Shown piece after piece: positions 33,526 to 46,809 of a stretch of 64,000 nucleotides of DNA. Below the pieces are notes generated by a model that worked only from the letters and a program-made list of their open reading frames with translations, was not told the DNA's origin and did no database searches. Every line of letters begins with the position of its first letter. The first letter of the stretch is position 1. The translations under genes were made by a program, and so were the position numbers. The DNA is from Trileptium ribeirensis (taxonomy: Eukaryota > Nematoda > Enoplea > Enoplida > Thoracostomopsidae): the NCBI GenBank assembly GCA_030248225.1, contig JASANE010020197.1, positions 19,340 to 83,339 on the forward strand, in the 5' to 3' direction.

Positions 33526-34134
33526 ACTTGTTAATTGGGTAACAGATAAATGTTAAACCGCAAAACTCAAGAAATGGGAGAATGTTGTGAAATCGAAAAT
33601 AGAAGAAATTTCGGAAAAGGACAGTATGTAGGGAAACAGGTAAATATTGGGTAGTACAAAACAAAAAATGTTGGAAAACGGTAAATAGAGGAAGTTTAAA
33701 AAAAGTTACGAAATAACAAAATGTTAAAATACAGGAAACTGGAAACTACTTGGAAAAGGAACACTTGGGAAGTGGGAAAGTGATCGTAAATAGAAAACAT
33801 AAGACTGCCAAATGCTAAAGGAAATCACACACTTGAGAAACGAACAACTTGTACAACTGGGGAAACTCTTCGTATGAGAACGTTGCAAAACAGAAAAAAG
33901 AAAATGGAAGTATTTTTGGTACCAAGAAAACTAGTTAAATAGGGATCACGGAAATGGAAAATGTTGAAAAACGGAAACGTTGACAAACTGGAAATATTGA
34001 AAAACGCTATAATGTTGGATTATGCAGCTGGAAAATACCGGGAAACGGTAGACTATGCAAATGAAAAACATTTGGAAAAGGAAAACTTTAGAAACGGGAA
34101 CATTTTGGAAACTGAAACTACAAGACCGATGCGA
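33526..34134 (+). repeat. Degenerate continuation of the octamer satellite
   Basis: GGAAA and GGGAAA motifs persist at irregular spacing (for example AACTGGAAATATTGAAAAACG) and fade into the next array. Confidence 0.6.
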
Positions 34135-37100
34135 GCCTGAATATGGTACGGTGATCTTGTTCTAGAAATGAATTTTTCAAATTTCGTCAAACATTATTTA
34201 AAGAATTGTGTAGTCTCTCTTCATTTGTTAGGTTATGTATCGCGTACAGGCCATCACGCATGGTGTTGATTATATTTTTAGGTACGCTGAATACGATAAT
34301 TTGGTTATGTATAATCTACTACAACTAGTCATGCATTTTTGTCTGGTATTCAATGTGTTTATGGTCGATGAACGCGATTTACAGAATGTAGTCTGTGTTC
34401 GGTTGTTTGGTTATGGATTGCGTGCTAGGCATCAAGCATAGACCATATATGTTTTAGTACACTGAATACATTCATCGAGATCTACAACTTTTCAGAACAA
34501 TACTTTTTGTGGTAAATCTCCCAGGGCCGTTGCGAGCCTGAATATGGTACGTTGATCTTGTTCTAGAAATCATTTTTAAAAATTTCATCAAACTTGATTT
34601 CAAGAATTGTGCAGTCAGTTTGCATTTGTTATGTTATTTATCACGCGCAGGCCATCAAGCGATGTGTATATTACATTTTTCGGTAAGCTGAATACGACAA
34701 TGTGGTTATCTACAATCCGCCACAAATACTTAAAGCCTATTCCATGGCTTTTAAATGTGTTAAGGGTCGATGAACACGATTTCCAAGATATAGTCTCTCT
34801 TCGGTTGCTGGGTTATGCATTGCGTGCTATTCGTCAAGCATGGTCCATATAAATGTTTTAGTACACTGAATACAATCTTCGATATCTACAACTTTTCAGA
34901 ACAATACTTTTTGTGGGACCTCTCCTAGGGCCGCTGCGATCCTGAATACAGTACTGTGACCTTTTCCTTGAAGTAAATTTTTCAAATTTTGTCATACTTG
35001 ATTCCAGAATTGTGTAGTCAGTCTTCATTTGTTTAGGTTATGTATCGCGGGCAAGCCATCAAGTATGGTGTAAATTATATTTTTCGGTACAATGAATACG
35101 ATAATTTGGCTATATACAATCCGCCACGAATAGTTCGTGGCTTTTACATGGGTTTAAATGTGTTTAGGGTCGATGAACAGGATTCCTAGAATATAGTCTG
35201 TCTTCGGTTGTTTGGTTACGCGCTGCGTGCTAAGCATCAAGCGTGTTCCATATACAAACATTGACATCTATAACTTTTCGGGATAATACTTCTTGTGGGA
35301 CCTCTCCCAGGATTGCTGCGAGCCTGAATATATATGATGGTACGGTGATATTTTTTGAAACCAATTTTTCAAATTTCGCCATGTTATTAATTATTAATGT
35401 GTTTTTGAATTTAAGCGAGTGTTTCTGAATTGAAGCTAGTATTTTACGTTATAAATATGCCAAATATGGCTGTGTTATCAGGAGTCCGACGCGTGCTACG
35501 CATCAAGCATGTTCCATATACAATCATCGACATCTACAACTTTTCAGGATAATACTTCTTGTGGGACATCTCTCAGGATCCCTGCGAGCCTGAATAAATA
35601 TGATGATACGGTAATATTTTTCTAGAAACCAATTTTTCAAATTTCGCCATGTTATTAATTATTAATGTATTTTTGAATTCAAGCGAACGTTTGTGAATTG
35701 AAGCTAGTATTTTACGTTATAAATATGCCAAATACGGCTGTGTTATCAGGAGTCCGACGCGTGCTACGCATCAAGCATGTTCCATATACAATCATCGACA
35801 TCTACAACTTTTCAGGATAATACTTCTTGTGGGACATCTCCCAGGATCCCTGCGAACCTGAATATATATGATGATACGGTGATATTTTTCTAAAAACGAA
35901 TTTTCAAATTTCGCCATGTTATTAATTATTAATGTGTTTTTGAATTCAAGCGAGTGTTTGTGAATTGAAGCTAGTATTTTACGTTATAAATATGCCAAAT
36001 ACGGCGGTGTTACCAGGACTCCGACTCGACCATATTATACCGTTTAAATGTGTTTCAGGTGTTTTACGTTCGACGAAGTTGATTTCCAGAATTGTGTAGT
36101 CGGTTTTCATCTGTTAGGTTATGTATCCCGTGCAGGCCATCACGCATGGTGTTGATTATATTTTTCGGTACGCTGAATACGATAATTTGATTATGTATAA
36201 TCTACTACAAATAGTTCATGCATTTTCTCTGGTATTCAATGTGTTTATGGTCGATGAACGCGATTTCCAGAATGTAGTCTGTCTTCGGTTGTTTGGTTAT
36301 GCATTGCGTGCTAGGCATCAAGCATGGACCATATATATGTTTTAGTACACTGAATACATTCATCGAGATCTACAACTTTTCAGAACAATACTTCTTGTGG
36401 TAAATCTCCCAGGGCCGTTGCGAGCCTGAATATGGTACGTTGATCTTGTTCTAGAAATCATTTTTAAAAATTTCATCAAACTTGATTTCAAGAATTGTGC
36501 AGTCAGTTTGCATTTGTTATGTTATTTATCACGCGCAGGCCATCAAGCGATGTGTATATTACATTTTTCGGTAAGCTGAATACGACAATGTGGTTACCTA
36601 CAATCCGCCACAAATACTTAAAGCCTATTCCATGGCTTTTAAATGTGTTAAGGGTCGATGAACACGATTTCCAAGATATAGTCTCTCTTCGGTTGCTGGG
36701 TTATGCATTGCGTGCTATTCGTCAAGCATGGTCCATATAAATGTTTTAGTACACTGAATACAATCTTCGATATCTACAACTTTTCAGAACAATACTTTTT
36801 GTGGGACCTCTCCTAGGGCCGCTGCGATCCTGAATACAGTACCGTGACCTTTTCCTTGAAGTAAATTTTTCAAATTTTGTCATACTTGATTCGAGAATTG
36901 TGTAGTCAGTCTTCATTTGTTTAGGTTATGTATCGCGGGCAAGCCATCAAGTATGGTGTAAATTATATTTTTCGGTACAATGAATACGATAATTTGGCTA
37001 TATACAATCCGCCACGAATAGTTCGTGGCTTTTACATGGGTTTAAATGTGTTTAGGGTCGATGAACAGGATTCCTAGAATATAGTCTGTCTTCGGTTGTT

Positions 37101-38465
37101 TGGTTACACGCTGCGTGCTAAGCATCAAGCGTGTTCCATATACAAACATCGACATCTATAACTTTTCAGAACAATACTTCTTGTGGTAAATCTCCCAGGG
37201 CCGAGGCGACCTTGAATATGGTACGTTTATCTTGTTCTAGAAATTCTTTTTTCAAATTTCGTCAAACTTGATTTCAAGAATTGTGCAGTCAGTTTGCATT
37301 TGTTATGTTACTTATCACGCGCAGGCCATCAAGCGATGTGTATATTATATTTTTCGGTAGGCTGAATACGACAATGTGGTTATCTACAATCCGCCACAAA
37401 TACTTAATGCCTATTCCATCGCTTTTAAATGTGTTAAGGGTCGATGAACACGATTTCCAAGATATAGTCTCTCTTCGGTTGCTGGGTTATGCATTGCGTG
37501 CTATTCATCAAGCATGGCTTCGCAAATTTCGCCATGTTATTAATTATTAATGTATTTTTGAATTCAAGCGAGTGTTTGTGAATTGAAGCTAGTATTTTAC
37601 GTTATAAATATGCCAAATACCGCTGTGTTACCAGGAGTCCGACACGACCATATTATACCGTTTAAATGTGTTTCAGTGTTTTACGTTCGACGAAGTTGAT
37701 TTTCAGAATTGTGTAGTCGGTTTTCATCTGTTAGGTTATGTATCCCGTGCAGGCCATGAAGAAATGGTCTGTATTATATATTTGGGTAGGCTGAATACAA
37801 CAATTTTGGTGTCTATAATCCGCCACGAATAGTTCATGTCTTTTCCAGGGATTTTAAATGTGTTTAGGGTCGATGAAAAAGATTTCCAGAATATAGTCTG
37901 TTGTCGGTTGTTTGGTTATGCACTGCATGCTAAGCATCAAGCATGTTCCATATATAGAATCATCGACATCTACAACTTTTCGGGATAATACTTTTTGTGG
38001 GACCTCTCCCAGGATCGCTGTGAGCCTGAATATATATGATGGTACGGTGATATTTTTCTAGAAACCAATTTTTTAAATTTCGCCACGTTATTAATTATTA
38101 ATGTGTTTTTGAGTTCAAGCGAGTGTTTGTGAATTGAGCGAGTATTTTACGTTATAAATATGAAAAATACGCTTGTGTTATCTAGAGTCCCACTGGACCA
38201 TATTATACCGTTTAAATGTGTTTCATGGGTTTTAGGTTCCATGAACTTGATTTCCAGAATTGTGTAGTCGGCCTTCACCGTCACCAATAGTTCATACCTT
38301 TTCCAGGGGTTTTAAATGTGTTTACGGTAGATGAACACAATTTCAAAATATGGTCTCTGTTCGGTTGCTGGGCTATATATTGGGTACTACATCAAGAATT
38401 GTCCATATATATCTTTTAGAACACTGAATACAAGTCATCGAGATCTGCACCTTTTCAGAAGACGA
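34135..38465 (+). repeat. Tandem array, ~400-bp units, plus orientation, with ~275-bp subarray
   Basis: The units share TGCGAGCCTGAATATGGTACG, CAGGCCATCA, TTTTTCGGTACGCTGAATAC, GGTCGATGAACRCGATTTCC and TTATGCATTGCGTGCTA. Starts fall about 400 bp apart (near 34225, 34623, 35027, 36107, 36509, 36912, 37297, 37726). About 1 kb from 34235 is nearly identical to that from 36121. From about 35310 to 36010 a shorter unit of about 275 bp, with GTTATTAATTATTAATGTG, is repeated. Open frames such as 34607-34852 recur with the unit and are not considered genes. Confidence 0.85.
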
Positions 38466-38474
38466 AATTAAAAA

Positions 38475-39650
38475 AAATTGATTTCTATAACAACATCACC
38501 GCACCATATTCAGGCTCGCAGTGGCCCCGGGAGAGGTACCACAAAAAGTATTGTTCTGGAAAGTTGTAGATCTCGATGATTGTACTCAGCATACTAAAAC
38601 ATATATAGATCATTTTTGATGTCGAGCACGCAATGCATAACCCAGCAAAAAACAGACGATATTCTGGGCATATCGAACCTAGACCCATTGAAACCCTCTG
38701 AAAAGGGCATTCACCATATGAAACGGATTGTAGATAACCAAATTGTCGTATTGAGCATACCGAAAAATATAATATACACTACGGTTGATGGCCTCCACAC
38801 GATAAATAACCTAACAAATGAAGACATACAACACAATTCTGGAAATCAAGTTTGACAAAATTTGAAAAATTTATTTCAACAATAAGACCACGGTATTATA
38901 TTCAGGCTCGCAGCGTCCCTGAGAGGGGTCCCACCAAAAGTATTGCTCTGAAAAGTTGTAGATCGCGACGATTGTATTCAGCGTACTAAAACATATATAG
39001 ATCATTCTTGATGTCGAGAACGCAATACATAACCCAGCAAAAAACAGATCATATTCTGGGCATCATGTTCATCGACCCTAAGCCAATTTAAAACCGTTGG
39101 AAAAGGCATGAACTGTTCTTGGCGAATTGTATATAACCAAATAGTCGTATTCAGCATACCGAAAGATATAATATACACTATGGTTGATGGCATGCACATC
39201 ACACATAACCTAACAAATGAAGACATACAACACAATTTATGAAATCAAGTTTGACGAAATTTGAAAAATTTATTTCTAGAAAAAGATACCGTATCATATT
39301 CAGGCTCGCAGCGGCCCTGAGAGATGTACCACAAAAAGTATTGTTCTGAAAAGTTGCAGATCGCCATGATTGTATTCAGCGTCCTTAAAGCATATATAGA
39401 TCATTCTTGATGTCGAGCACGCAATACATAACCCAGCAAAAAACAGACCATATTTTAGACATCGTGTTCATCGACCCTAAGCCAATTTAAAACCGCTGGA
39501 AAAAGTATGAACTGTTCGTGGCGGATTATAGATAACCAAATTGTCGTATTGAGCATACCGAAAATTATAATATACACTAAGGTTTATGGCCTGCACACGA
39601 TACATAACTAATAAATAAAGACATACAACACAATTGACACGCCGACGATT
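38475..39650 (-). repeat. Same tandem array in inverted orientation
   Basis: ATATTCAGGCTCGCAG, AGTATTGTTCTGAAAAGTTG, ACATATATAGATCATT and CAATACATAACCCAGC are reverse complements of the plus-arm landmarks. About three units are present, starting near 38505, 38900 and 39295. Confidence 0.85.
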
Positions 39651-39659
39651 GACAAAATC

Positions 39660-40510
39660 GTAGATGCTCAACTTGGCGATCACCATCTGCAAATGTTTTC
39701 AAAACAACAAAGCTTCTCATAAGATGATCGTCTGTCAACTTCAAACAAATTTGATACGACGACAAGGATTATCCTTTCCTGCCGATAAAACTTCTACAAC
39801 GTTTTGTTTGCATCGTCCCACAGCTTCTCGCGTGCAACTACCAAAAGACGTTGGCTATAATTAGCCAGTCCGATGTCTGGCCAAGTATGAGAAAAGACGG
39901 TCCCAGCAGGGTTAAAACTTATGGGGATTGCCAAGCCGCGAAAATTACCCTCCATACAAGCACATCTGTCTAGCCAATACTGACGAAATAACGGTAGGTG
40001 ATTTACCGTCGCTTGTTGGCAAGAGATATTTCATCGCGATGATAGGCCGATATTCTTACTGACAAGAACTTCTGTCTGTCAGCGACATTTCAGCGCCTAC
40101 AGTTGACGGCGTTCGTGTCAACGTAGTGATATTGCGCTTTGGAGTCCTTCATGTCATTGTGGCCGACTTCTGAGATGAAAACAATTCGAACCTGCGTAAT
40201 GGAACGACCTAATAACGAAGTTATGTATCAAACGACAGCGTACAAAGACATATTATTCGCATTCGAATTGCGCTATCGAATGTTTCCACTGTACTCTATA
40301 GAATGCTCTCAGTGCACACTGCGCAGGATGCGAATGGGTCTGGAATCTCCCGTTCGTTATTCTCAGCATTCAAGGCGCAATCAACGAGTCATGATCCAAT
40401 TCAACTATTGCTCGACTACGCAAAGGAGCCACTACAATACTATGTAACAGCCCGAGTTTATATGGAAGTTTTAAACAACGTTCATAATACTGCAAAGAGG
40501 GATTAACTTG
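39660..40510 (+). mobile_element. Ty3/gypsy-like integrase relic
   Basis: The frame near 39994-40170 gives VGDLPSLVGKRYFIAMIGRY and DISAPTVDGVRVNVVILRFG, matching the integrase core of gypsy elements. LCIKRQRTKTYYSHSNCAIE followed by CFHCTL matches the next integrase block at 40220-40295. Catalytic positions are altered (GRYSY where DR is usual), and stops interrupt the frame, so this copy is dead. A tail frame (40303-40506) follows. Confidence 0.72.
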
Positions 40511-41655
40511 AACCTAACGGGCGATCAGAAATCGGTGGAGCGGGATCCCGACATCAATTTGTGTGCAATTTGTTATTGCTATAAAATAAAACTGTGTTGT
40601 TATCATCATGTATATGTACAATCACGCTCTACCAGCCCGAAGTGCGCGGGGTGATATCGCATTACAACGGAACTTTCACTATACCTATAGGTATACGGTC
40701 ACCCCACAAGCGGAAATGTACAATGTTGTGGCGTATTATTAATGTATAGTGACACGGCGTAAAGAGATAAGGGGTGCGCATTTGGATCGGCTGGGGACAT
40801 GGGCCGGACTACTATATTCTTGATTTCGGTGCCCCAAAGACAATCCCAGTGCACACTACCATCAGGCGAAATGATATCAAGGGTATAAGCTATTTTGTGC
40901 ATGTATTAATGTGTTATATCATGCGTACCAGGGCGGATCGTATTGCAACATGGAGCCTTTATAAAATCGGGCCAGAGACATTTTGGTGGCAATTTCGAAC
41001 TCGGAGACCCGCGATGGTATGCACGGTGTGTACATAAATTGTTATAGCACAGCAAGTGCCGAGAATAACCTGTTATATTAGTGGTTCATTTGACAAAATT
41101 CGACAGAACGAACCATTTTAATAGAGCTAGATCAGCCCGTAAATTCTAACTTTTCATGCCATAACAGAAGTCGGGATTATTGAACTATCACTGGGGTCCA
41201 TAGGCGTTCCGAAATTATGCAGTTGGGTCAACCTATCCCTTTCCCGCATGTCCTTAGGGACCCTTCAGCCCAACGTTTAAACATTAGAATTTTAAAGCCC
41301 TGAATCAAAATCAACCGAACCAAAACTTCCTGATTTTTCGAACTCCACACCCCCACGGGTCTCAATCCTAACTATTTCACCGTGAACCGGGACCGCCCAC
41401 CTCTGCGGATTCGCACAGGACCCTATAACTCTGTCGGGACCTAGAATTTTATCACTTTCCACGCACAAAACGGCCTCTGACGGGCAACCTATTGGAGACA
41501 AACTAAATGTCAGGTTCTTATCAGTAGGCGACCACCCCCGGCCGCCTAGTCCTCTCTGTTTGCCGAGAATTTAAAAACCGCATCAATATCTTTATTAATT
41601 CCAAGCGCCTGAAGCGCTTTTATATTTTGCCAGAAATGTAACCTCGCTCCGACCA
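40511..41655. other. Unassigned region, partly GC-rich
   Basis: No recognisable gene. A minus frame at 41292-41501 (including SPIGCPSEAVLCVESDK) is open but has no known motif. The context suggests LTR or 3' retroelement sequence. Confidence 0.3.
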
Positions 41656-41659
41656 TCGC

Positions 41660-42275
41660 GAGGTTTTGTTGTTTTTCTTGTCATGTAGCAGTATAGCTGG
41701 GCATCAAAGGACACGCGCTCGCGGTCCACTCTCGTTAGCATAATGTTTTGACCAGATTGATGGCTTGTTATCGGCGAGCTTGGTGTCGCTAATGTTTTTC
41801 TGGTACGCGATGTGTATTTACGATGTGAATAATTTTGGAGTGTTTCTTTGGTACGCGCTGCTCATAAGCGTTTTGTATAATTAATTGTTGTAATGGCTAT
41901 TTTCAAGCTTAATTTTGTAAATTTTAAAAGTTTAGGAAATATAGAGAAAGGGGGCTGAACCGGGGTATAAAAGGAGACTGTCCGTTTTTGCATCGGGACC
42001 AGTCGAGATCAGCTTCTGACAAGTCTGGCTGTTGTCGCCGTTAATATGATTTTGGTCTCCTATAGTTTACCACATTTTCTATTTTGGCTTTTTGTTTGTC
42101 CAGAGAGGTGTCTGGCCGTTCCTCCACGGTGGAGAGCCTCGCCTGGCATTTTAGTTTGTTTTCAATCACAAAGGGCCTCCCTTTGCGAGCGTTGGGGTGT
42201 CGGAAGAATGCCGCGCGCGCTCGTAAAGGTCCTGCCCCCACTAAATTCTGGAAAATGAACTGAATTAAAAGCTAA
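41660..42275 (+). mobile_element. LTR-like promoter region
   Basis: This contains a TATA box (41966-41972), a GC-rich leader after it (from about 41990) and an ATTAAA signal near 42263, followed by TTGCA. The order fits an LTR U3-R-U5. No second copy is visible in the window, so it may be a solo LTR or a chance arrangement. Confidence 0.35.
41966..41972 (+). promoter_or_regulatory. TATA box of the LTR-like region
   Basis: TATAAAA in a GC-rich setting (CCGGGGTATAAAAGGAGACT), with GCATCGGGACCAGTC about 20-25 bases downstream as a plausible start region. Confidence 0.45.
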
Positions 42276-45040
42276 AATTGCATCCCGCCGCGTGCTCGAC
42301 TGGTTCTCCACCTGTCGGGCGGTCACCTGAGTATTTTCTAGTTGGGCCGACGGGTGTCAACATTTTTGCAAAATTCGAGTCATTAGGTCTAAGGAGAAGG
42401 CGCAAGGGCACAAAATCCACAGCTTCGCGTTTTTTCTGGTCAAAAGAAAAGTTTCTTTATATTTAGCCGGAAAGTAACACAGGAGCCAATTTTACGCTTT
42501 TGCTAGGGAGAAAATCTATTCTAGGGAGAAAATAAAAAGGGGGTGAGGGAGGTTTTACATGTGTGCTAGAGAAAGAAACCTAGGGAAATCACGAACGGGG
42601 AGGGAGTCGCGATCACCGTCTCGGTTTTACAGCATCGAAAAGCCCACCAATAAATTAATTTGACGAGTGTGTATTTTCAACATGGTCTTAACCTTGGAGT
42701 TAAAGATTCCCCCAGCGACTGGCACCCGCAATAATGAACCTCTGGGTACATAGGGATAAAGCTTTAGATTGAATAGAAGGAAAGACAGGACGTGGTCGTT
42801 TGTACGAGGTGTCAAGAGTTAGGTTTTATTTCGTACGCCAAGGCTATTCCTTCAGGGGTTTGTAGGGTGGTTCCAGTGATGCAAACGACCGCGGAATTGG
42901 TAAGAATAACGTTTTACGGAGCGCCCACAAGGAATTAGAAGAGGTGGATCGACGACCAGCCACGAGAACTGGTTCGCTATTACAAGTTAGTGTGTATCGC
43001 TCCCTTGTGACGGGGATCTAGCTTCTGCGTCACTCCGTAATTACTTACGCCGCGCTCGCATGCAGGTTTTTTGAAGGGGCTCGCTTCGAAACCTTCAAAA
43101 TTCCAACATGCCTCGCTAGAAAAAAGCAACCCTCTGAAAGACAAGAACAGGCTCCTGGGGGCAGCTCCCCAGTGCCCCAAAATATTAAGTTTACGCTCTT
43201 AGCGAGGCTAAGTAGGCTTGTTTAGGGGACCTTTAAGTTGTCTCCGCGCCTGGGACAATAGGGCATTTAAGCCTAGGGTTCAGAATAATATTAAGCTAAT
43301 GAGTTAAAGGCGGGTCAGCCTTATTACCTGCGAACAGGCCTAAGGGGTGACCCTCCCTCAGGGGGACCTCCGTACGATTAGATACGTGGGCCAGAATACG
43401 GGCCTGGCCGAACTCCCTGGTAAACCCGCCGGCAGCCTGTTAAGCTAAGCGATTCCCTTAGGTCAGCTAGCAGTTCACCGGGGAGTCGTGGAAGCTGGGG
43501 TTGTCCGGGCACCACACCAAGAAAATGGTGGTGCAGCTGGGATCCCTTAGGGTCAGAACTCGTACTAGTACATATAAGTGGGGGCCACGCCGTGAGGCAT
43601 AATACGGCCACGGAGGGTATCTTTAAGTTAGGAAGGAAAACTAGGGAGTTTAGTTTTGTGGGGAGCATACCGAGGAGTTATATTCCAGGTCGTTGTACCT
43701 CTCGTTCCATATCAGGCTGACCATGCTTTATTCCGAGGGATGAGGTCTAGAATAGATACTACATGCCATAGTGGATTTATAGAAATAGCTTTGTGTAACC
43801 TCTCTTTGCGGAATGATATACGTGCTATCAAAGTTTGTTAAACGTGCTGTTAGCGATAGGAAGGCTCCCATGTGCTATGGGCTCGATTTTAGCTAGCTAG
43901 AGTCCCGCTGAGTTCGATTATCGAATTATTGATCAACCCACAGGGGTCGCTGCTCTGGAGTCCGAGCTACTGTCGAGTCCATTAGACCGTGTGAGTCTTG
44001 CATCAATCTGGAATGAAACGACGGGCCGTTGCGCGGCGTTAGCGAGAATAAAGGTGTTCATCAGGAGATGTCGGTTTGGTGTTTAGCATACTGTATGTGA
44101 TTGATGACTGAAATGCTCTGTTACTGGGCATTCCACTGTTATTCGCCGAATCGTACGAGAGTGAACGGTAAAACAAAAAACTGTGTTCGGTGTCAGCGTC
44201 GGATCATATTGTTCGTAGTCTTTGATCATACAGTCATCGAGGCCCCGTGATTTGGGTACATCGTCGAGTCGACAGAATCGAACTATCGCTAACAGTGTCT
44301 ATCAAAATAAACCAATGGTCAGTATATAAATTATCTTTGTTCTATGATAAACTAATTGTATTGATTGTTAACGATTGCGAAGTGCATTGTTACACTTTTA
44401 TTTCTGTGCTATAAATGTCGGATAGCTCCAGCTTAATCATTTTAAAGCGTTGTATAGCCGTTTGCATGTACCTCCGAGCACGGAAGCCAGTTGGGTTGTT
44501 TTGACATACGGTGACTGTGAGGAAAGATTCAGTGATCTTCAAATTGCTTTTAGCCCCAAATCTGATAACTACGACGCATAAAGTTTGGTTATTTGGTCTA
44601 CCCATTAAGTGAGTAACCCCGTTTGTATAAGTGAGGATTGTAGTTGGCGAAGTACTTACGGTGATGGCCCAGTGATCGGCTAGTCGGGAATTCAACACTC
44701 TGACTTTCTCAGGTAAACTGTGACCTAAATTTAATTTGTGTGTAGTCGGAGTCTGGTACTACAAGCAGGTCTGGTTAGTATCAAACTAACAAGTTTGTTG
44801 TAGTCTGGCAAGCATCTATCTCCGGTGGCCAGTTACACTTCCAGTCGCATACCCAAGGAGTAGGCATACAGGTATAGTAGTAAATTTGAACTTTGCCTAA
44901 CAGGAGAACATTCCGCTGGTAAAGTAAACAAACACGTATATCGATTTATACATTTAACATCCGCGCTCAGGTCAGGTCTGGAGCGCGGACGCCCTACAGC
45001 TCAAAACAAACAAGGATTATCAATAAGTCGGAATTCAAAA
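42276..45040. other. GC-rich unassigned retroelement-like sequence
   Basis: This stretch is more GC-rich than the rest of the window, with several open but unrecognised frames (for example minus 43378-43668 with QLHHHFLGVVPGQPQL). An AATAAA lies near 44306. It precedes the Gag relic and may contain its leader and LTR, but I could not define boundaries. Confidence 0.3.
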
Positions 45041-45640
45041 ATGTCATTCCCGGCGAACGCTATTAGAACGCCGATGAGCGATACGTCAGGAACGAATAAT
45101 GCAGGAGGTGGCGCGACCGCCACGGTATCGAGCCGCGGTAGCCCGCTGTATCGAGCCTAGCCTAGCCTACTAGTAGCAATCCTACAACAGCTGATGGAGC
45201 GGACAACGACAACAGAACCAATCATACGAGTACCCGACATTCCACAGTTTTCAGAAGCTGACGGACAAGACTTTGAGGCCTGGTTAGCTACGTACGATAA
45301 CCTGACAGATGCGAATGAATTGACACTTGACCAGAAACTCATATGCTTACCAATTGTTTTAAAGGGCGAAGCACTGCAGATCTACGAAAGCTTTCTCGAC
45401 TGCCAGAAACAAACGTACGAAGCCCTCTGTTTTACAACATGGGTTTCATATACTCATCGTCGCAACGGGACGATGTCGCATTAATCACGCTAAGCATGCG
45501 CATACAGGAGACCGAGAAACGGTTGCCTTTTAAGGACTAGTCCTCCAGAACCTGGTGGACAAAGCTTTCCCGGAGGTCGAAGGTGAACAGCGTGACGCGT
45601 TACTGCAGAAATCCTTGCGACAAGAAAAGAGCTAAAATTT
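45041..45640 (+). mobile_element. LTR-retrotransposon Gag relic
   Basis: An ATG at about 45041 starts MSFPANAIRTPMSDTSG and stops near 45158. The frame at 45194-45484 gives PDIPQFSEADGQDFEAWLAT and TLDQKLICLPIVLKGEAL, the tryptophan-containing capsid-like pattern of retrotransposon Gag. The remainder continues in other frames (LVDKAFPEVEGEQRDALL near 45550). At least three frame breaks make it non-functional. Confidence 0.65.
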
Positions 45641-46809
45641 GGCATTATCTGGAAAACCTATCTCTCGTTCAAACACATGATGAACAAGCTCGAGTATAAG
45701 GAGGATGGCCTTGTCGCGTCATAAAAGGAGATCCTCGGAGTACCGGTTCACAAAAGCAGCCGGTCGAAAACAGTTCACTACCTGACACAAGGAGGTGGCA
45801 ATACCAACTAGTGGATCAAATACGTGAGGTATTAAATGAAAATAAGCGAACCACGACTGGTTGTCACTGCGCAAGTCGACTGTGCTAAACTGACATGCAT
45901 TGTTCTCGGATACGTCCCTCGACGCCTACGCTACCACTGTATATCTTCGCATTCCAACACCGGACTGATGGGAATCACATCTTCCCTTTGCAAAGCCACG
46001 GTTGGCCCTGAGACGTACAGTGAAACGACATAACGTTGCCGCGACTCGACTTATTAGCACCCACAATTGCTGCGAAGTCAGCAGAGATCGTTCGACGTTC
46101 AATTATCTTTTTCGAATGTAAAAAATCTTAATATATCTGATGACTTATTCAACTTCACTCTGAGAAAAAACTACCGATATTTGTAAATAATCGTGTGAAA
46201 TCGATCCGTATTGTCCTAGATACGGATTTCTACCACGTCAAAACTCGTGGTAATCCATCTGATATCTCAACAGGAGGATTTCAAGGTCAAGAGATAGTAA
46301 AGAACTGTATGTAGTGACACGGTTCTCCTTGGTTTATCGAACGCCGTGCAACGTTGCCAACGAACTCAGCTGTCGACATCGTCACCTCGGAAGACATCCA
46401 CCAAATTGACTGTATACCCGACCAGATGATTTTTCATGCTTATGTTGCAGCCGAAATGCCAGCCGTAACTAGCGATAATATCTTTGGTATCGATGATACA
46501 AGGTTCTCGTCGTTCCGGAAACTGATTCGTGATATATCGATTATCAAAATTTATCAAATTTCGCTCGTGGGATCGCGTTTCTGACGAAACAAAGATGAAC
46601 CATCGCTTTTTGTAAATGACTTTAAATTCTGCTCCACATCATCACATGTTATTGCATACGACATGGCAGAATGGAAGCGCTTATGGTTCGTAACTGTACA
46701 ATCCAAAAACGTCGGGTCCCTGAAACGGGCCATTCGTGACAAGAAGCCCCATCAATTGATTCGACTATTGAACACGCAGATCAATGATGATGAACTAATC
46801 CGCTGTTTT
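45641..46809 (+). mobile_element. Degenerate pol sequence between Gag and integrase relics
   Basis: Short frames (45836-46033, 46354-46584) occupy the place of protease and RT, but no catalytic motif such as YxDD is readable. Much of pol must be deleted, as only about 1.2 kb separates Gag from integrase. Confidence 0.45.

Noticed and set aside
32055..33664. Many overlapping frames with GNWEIGK or FPISQFPD repeats
   Set aside because: They result from the 8-bp satellite, which is open in all frames; no start or splice context favours any.
34235..39235. Recurring 65-90 codon frames (for example with ITRRPSSDVYI)
   Set aside because: They recur with the tandem unit, diverge by indels and have no domain, so they are repeat by-products.
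41200..44300. GC-rich stretch considered as rRNA
   Set aside because: No conserved 18S or 28S core segments were recognised; retroelement sequence fits better.
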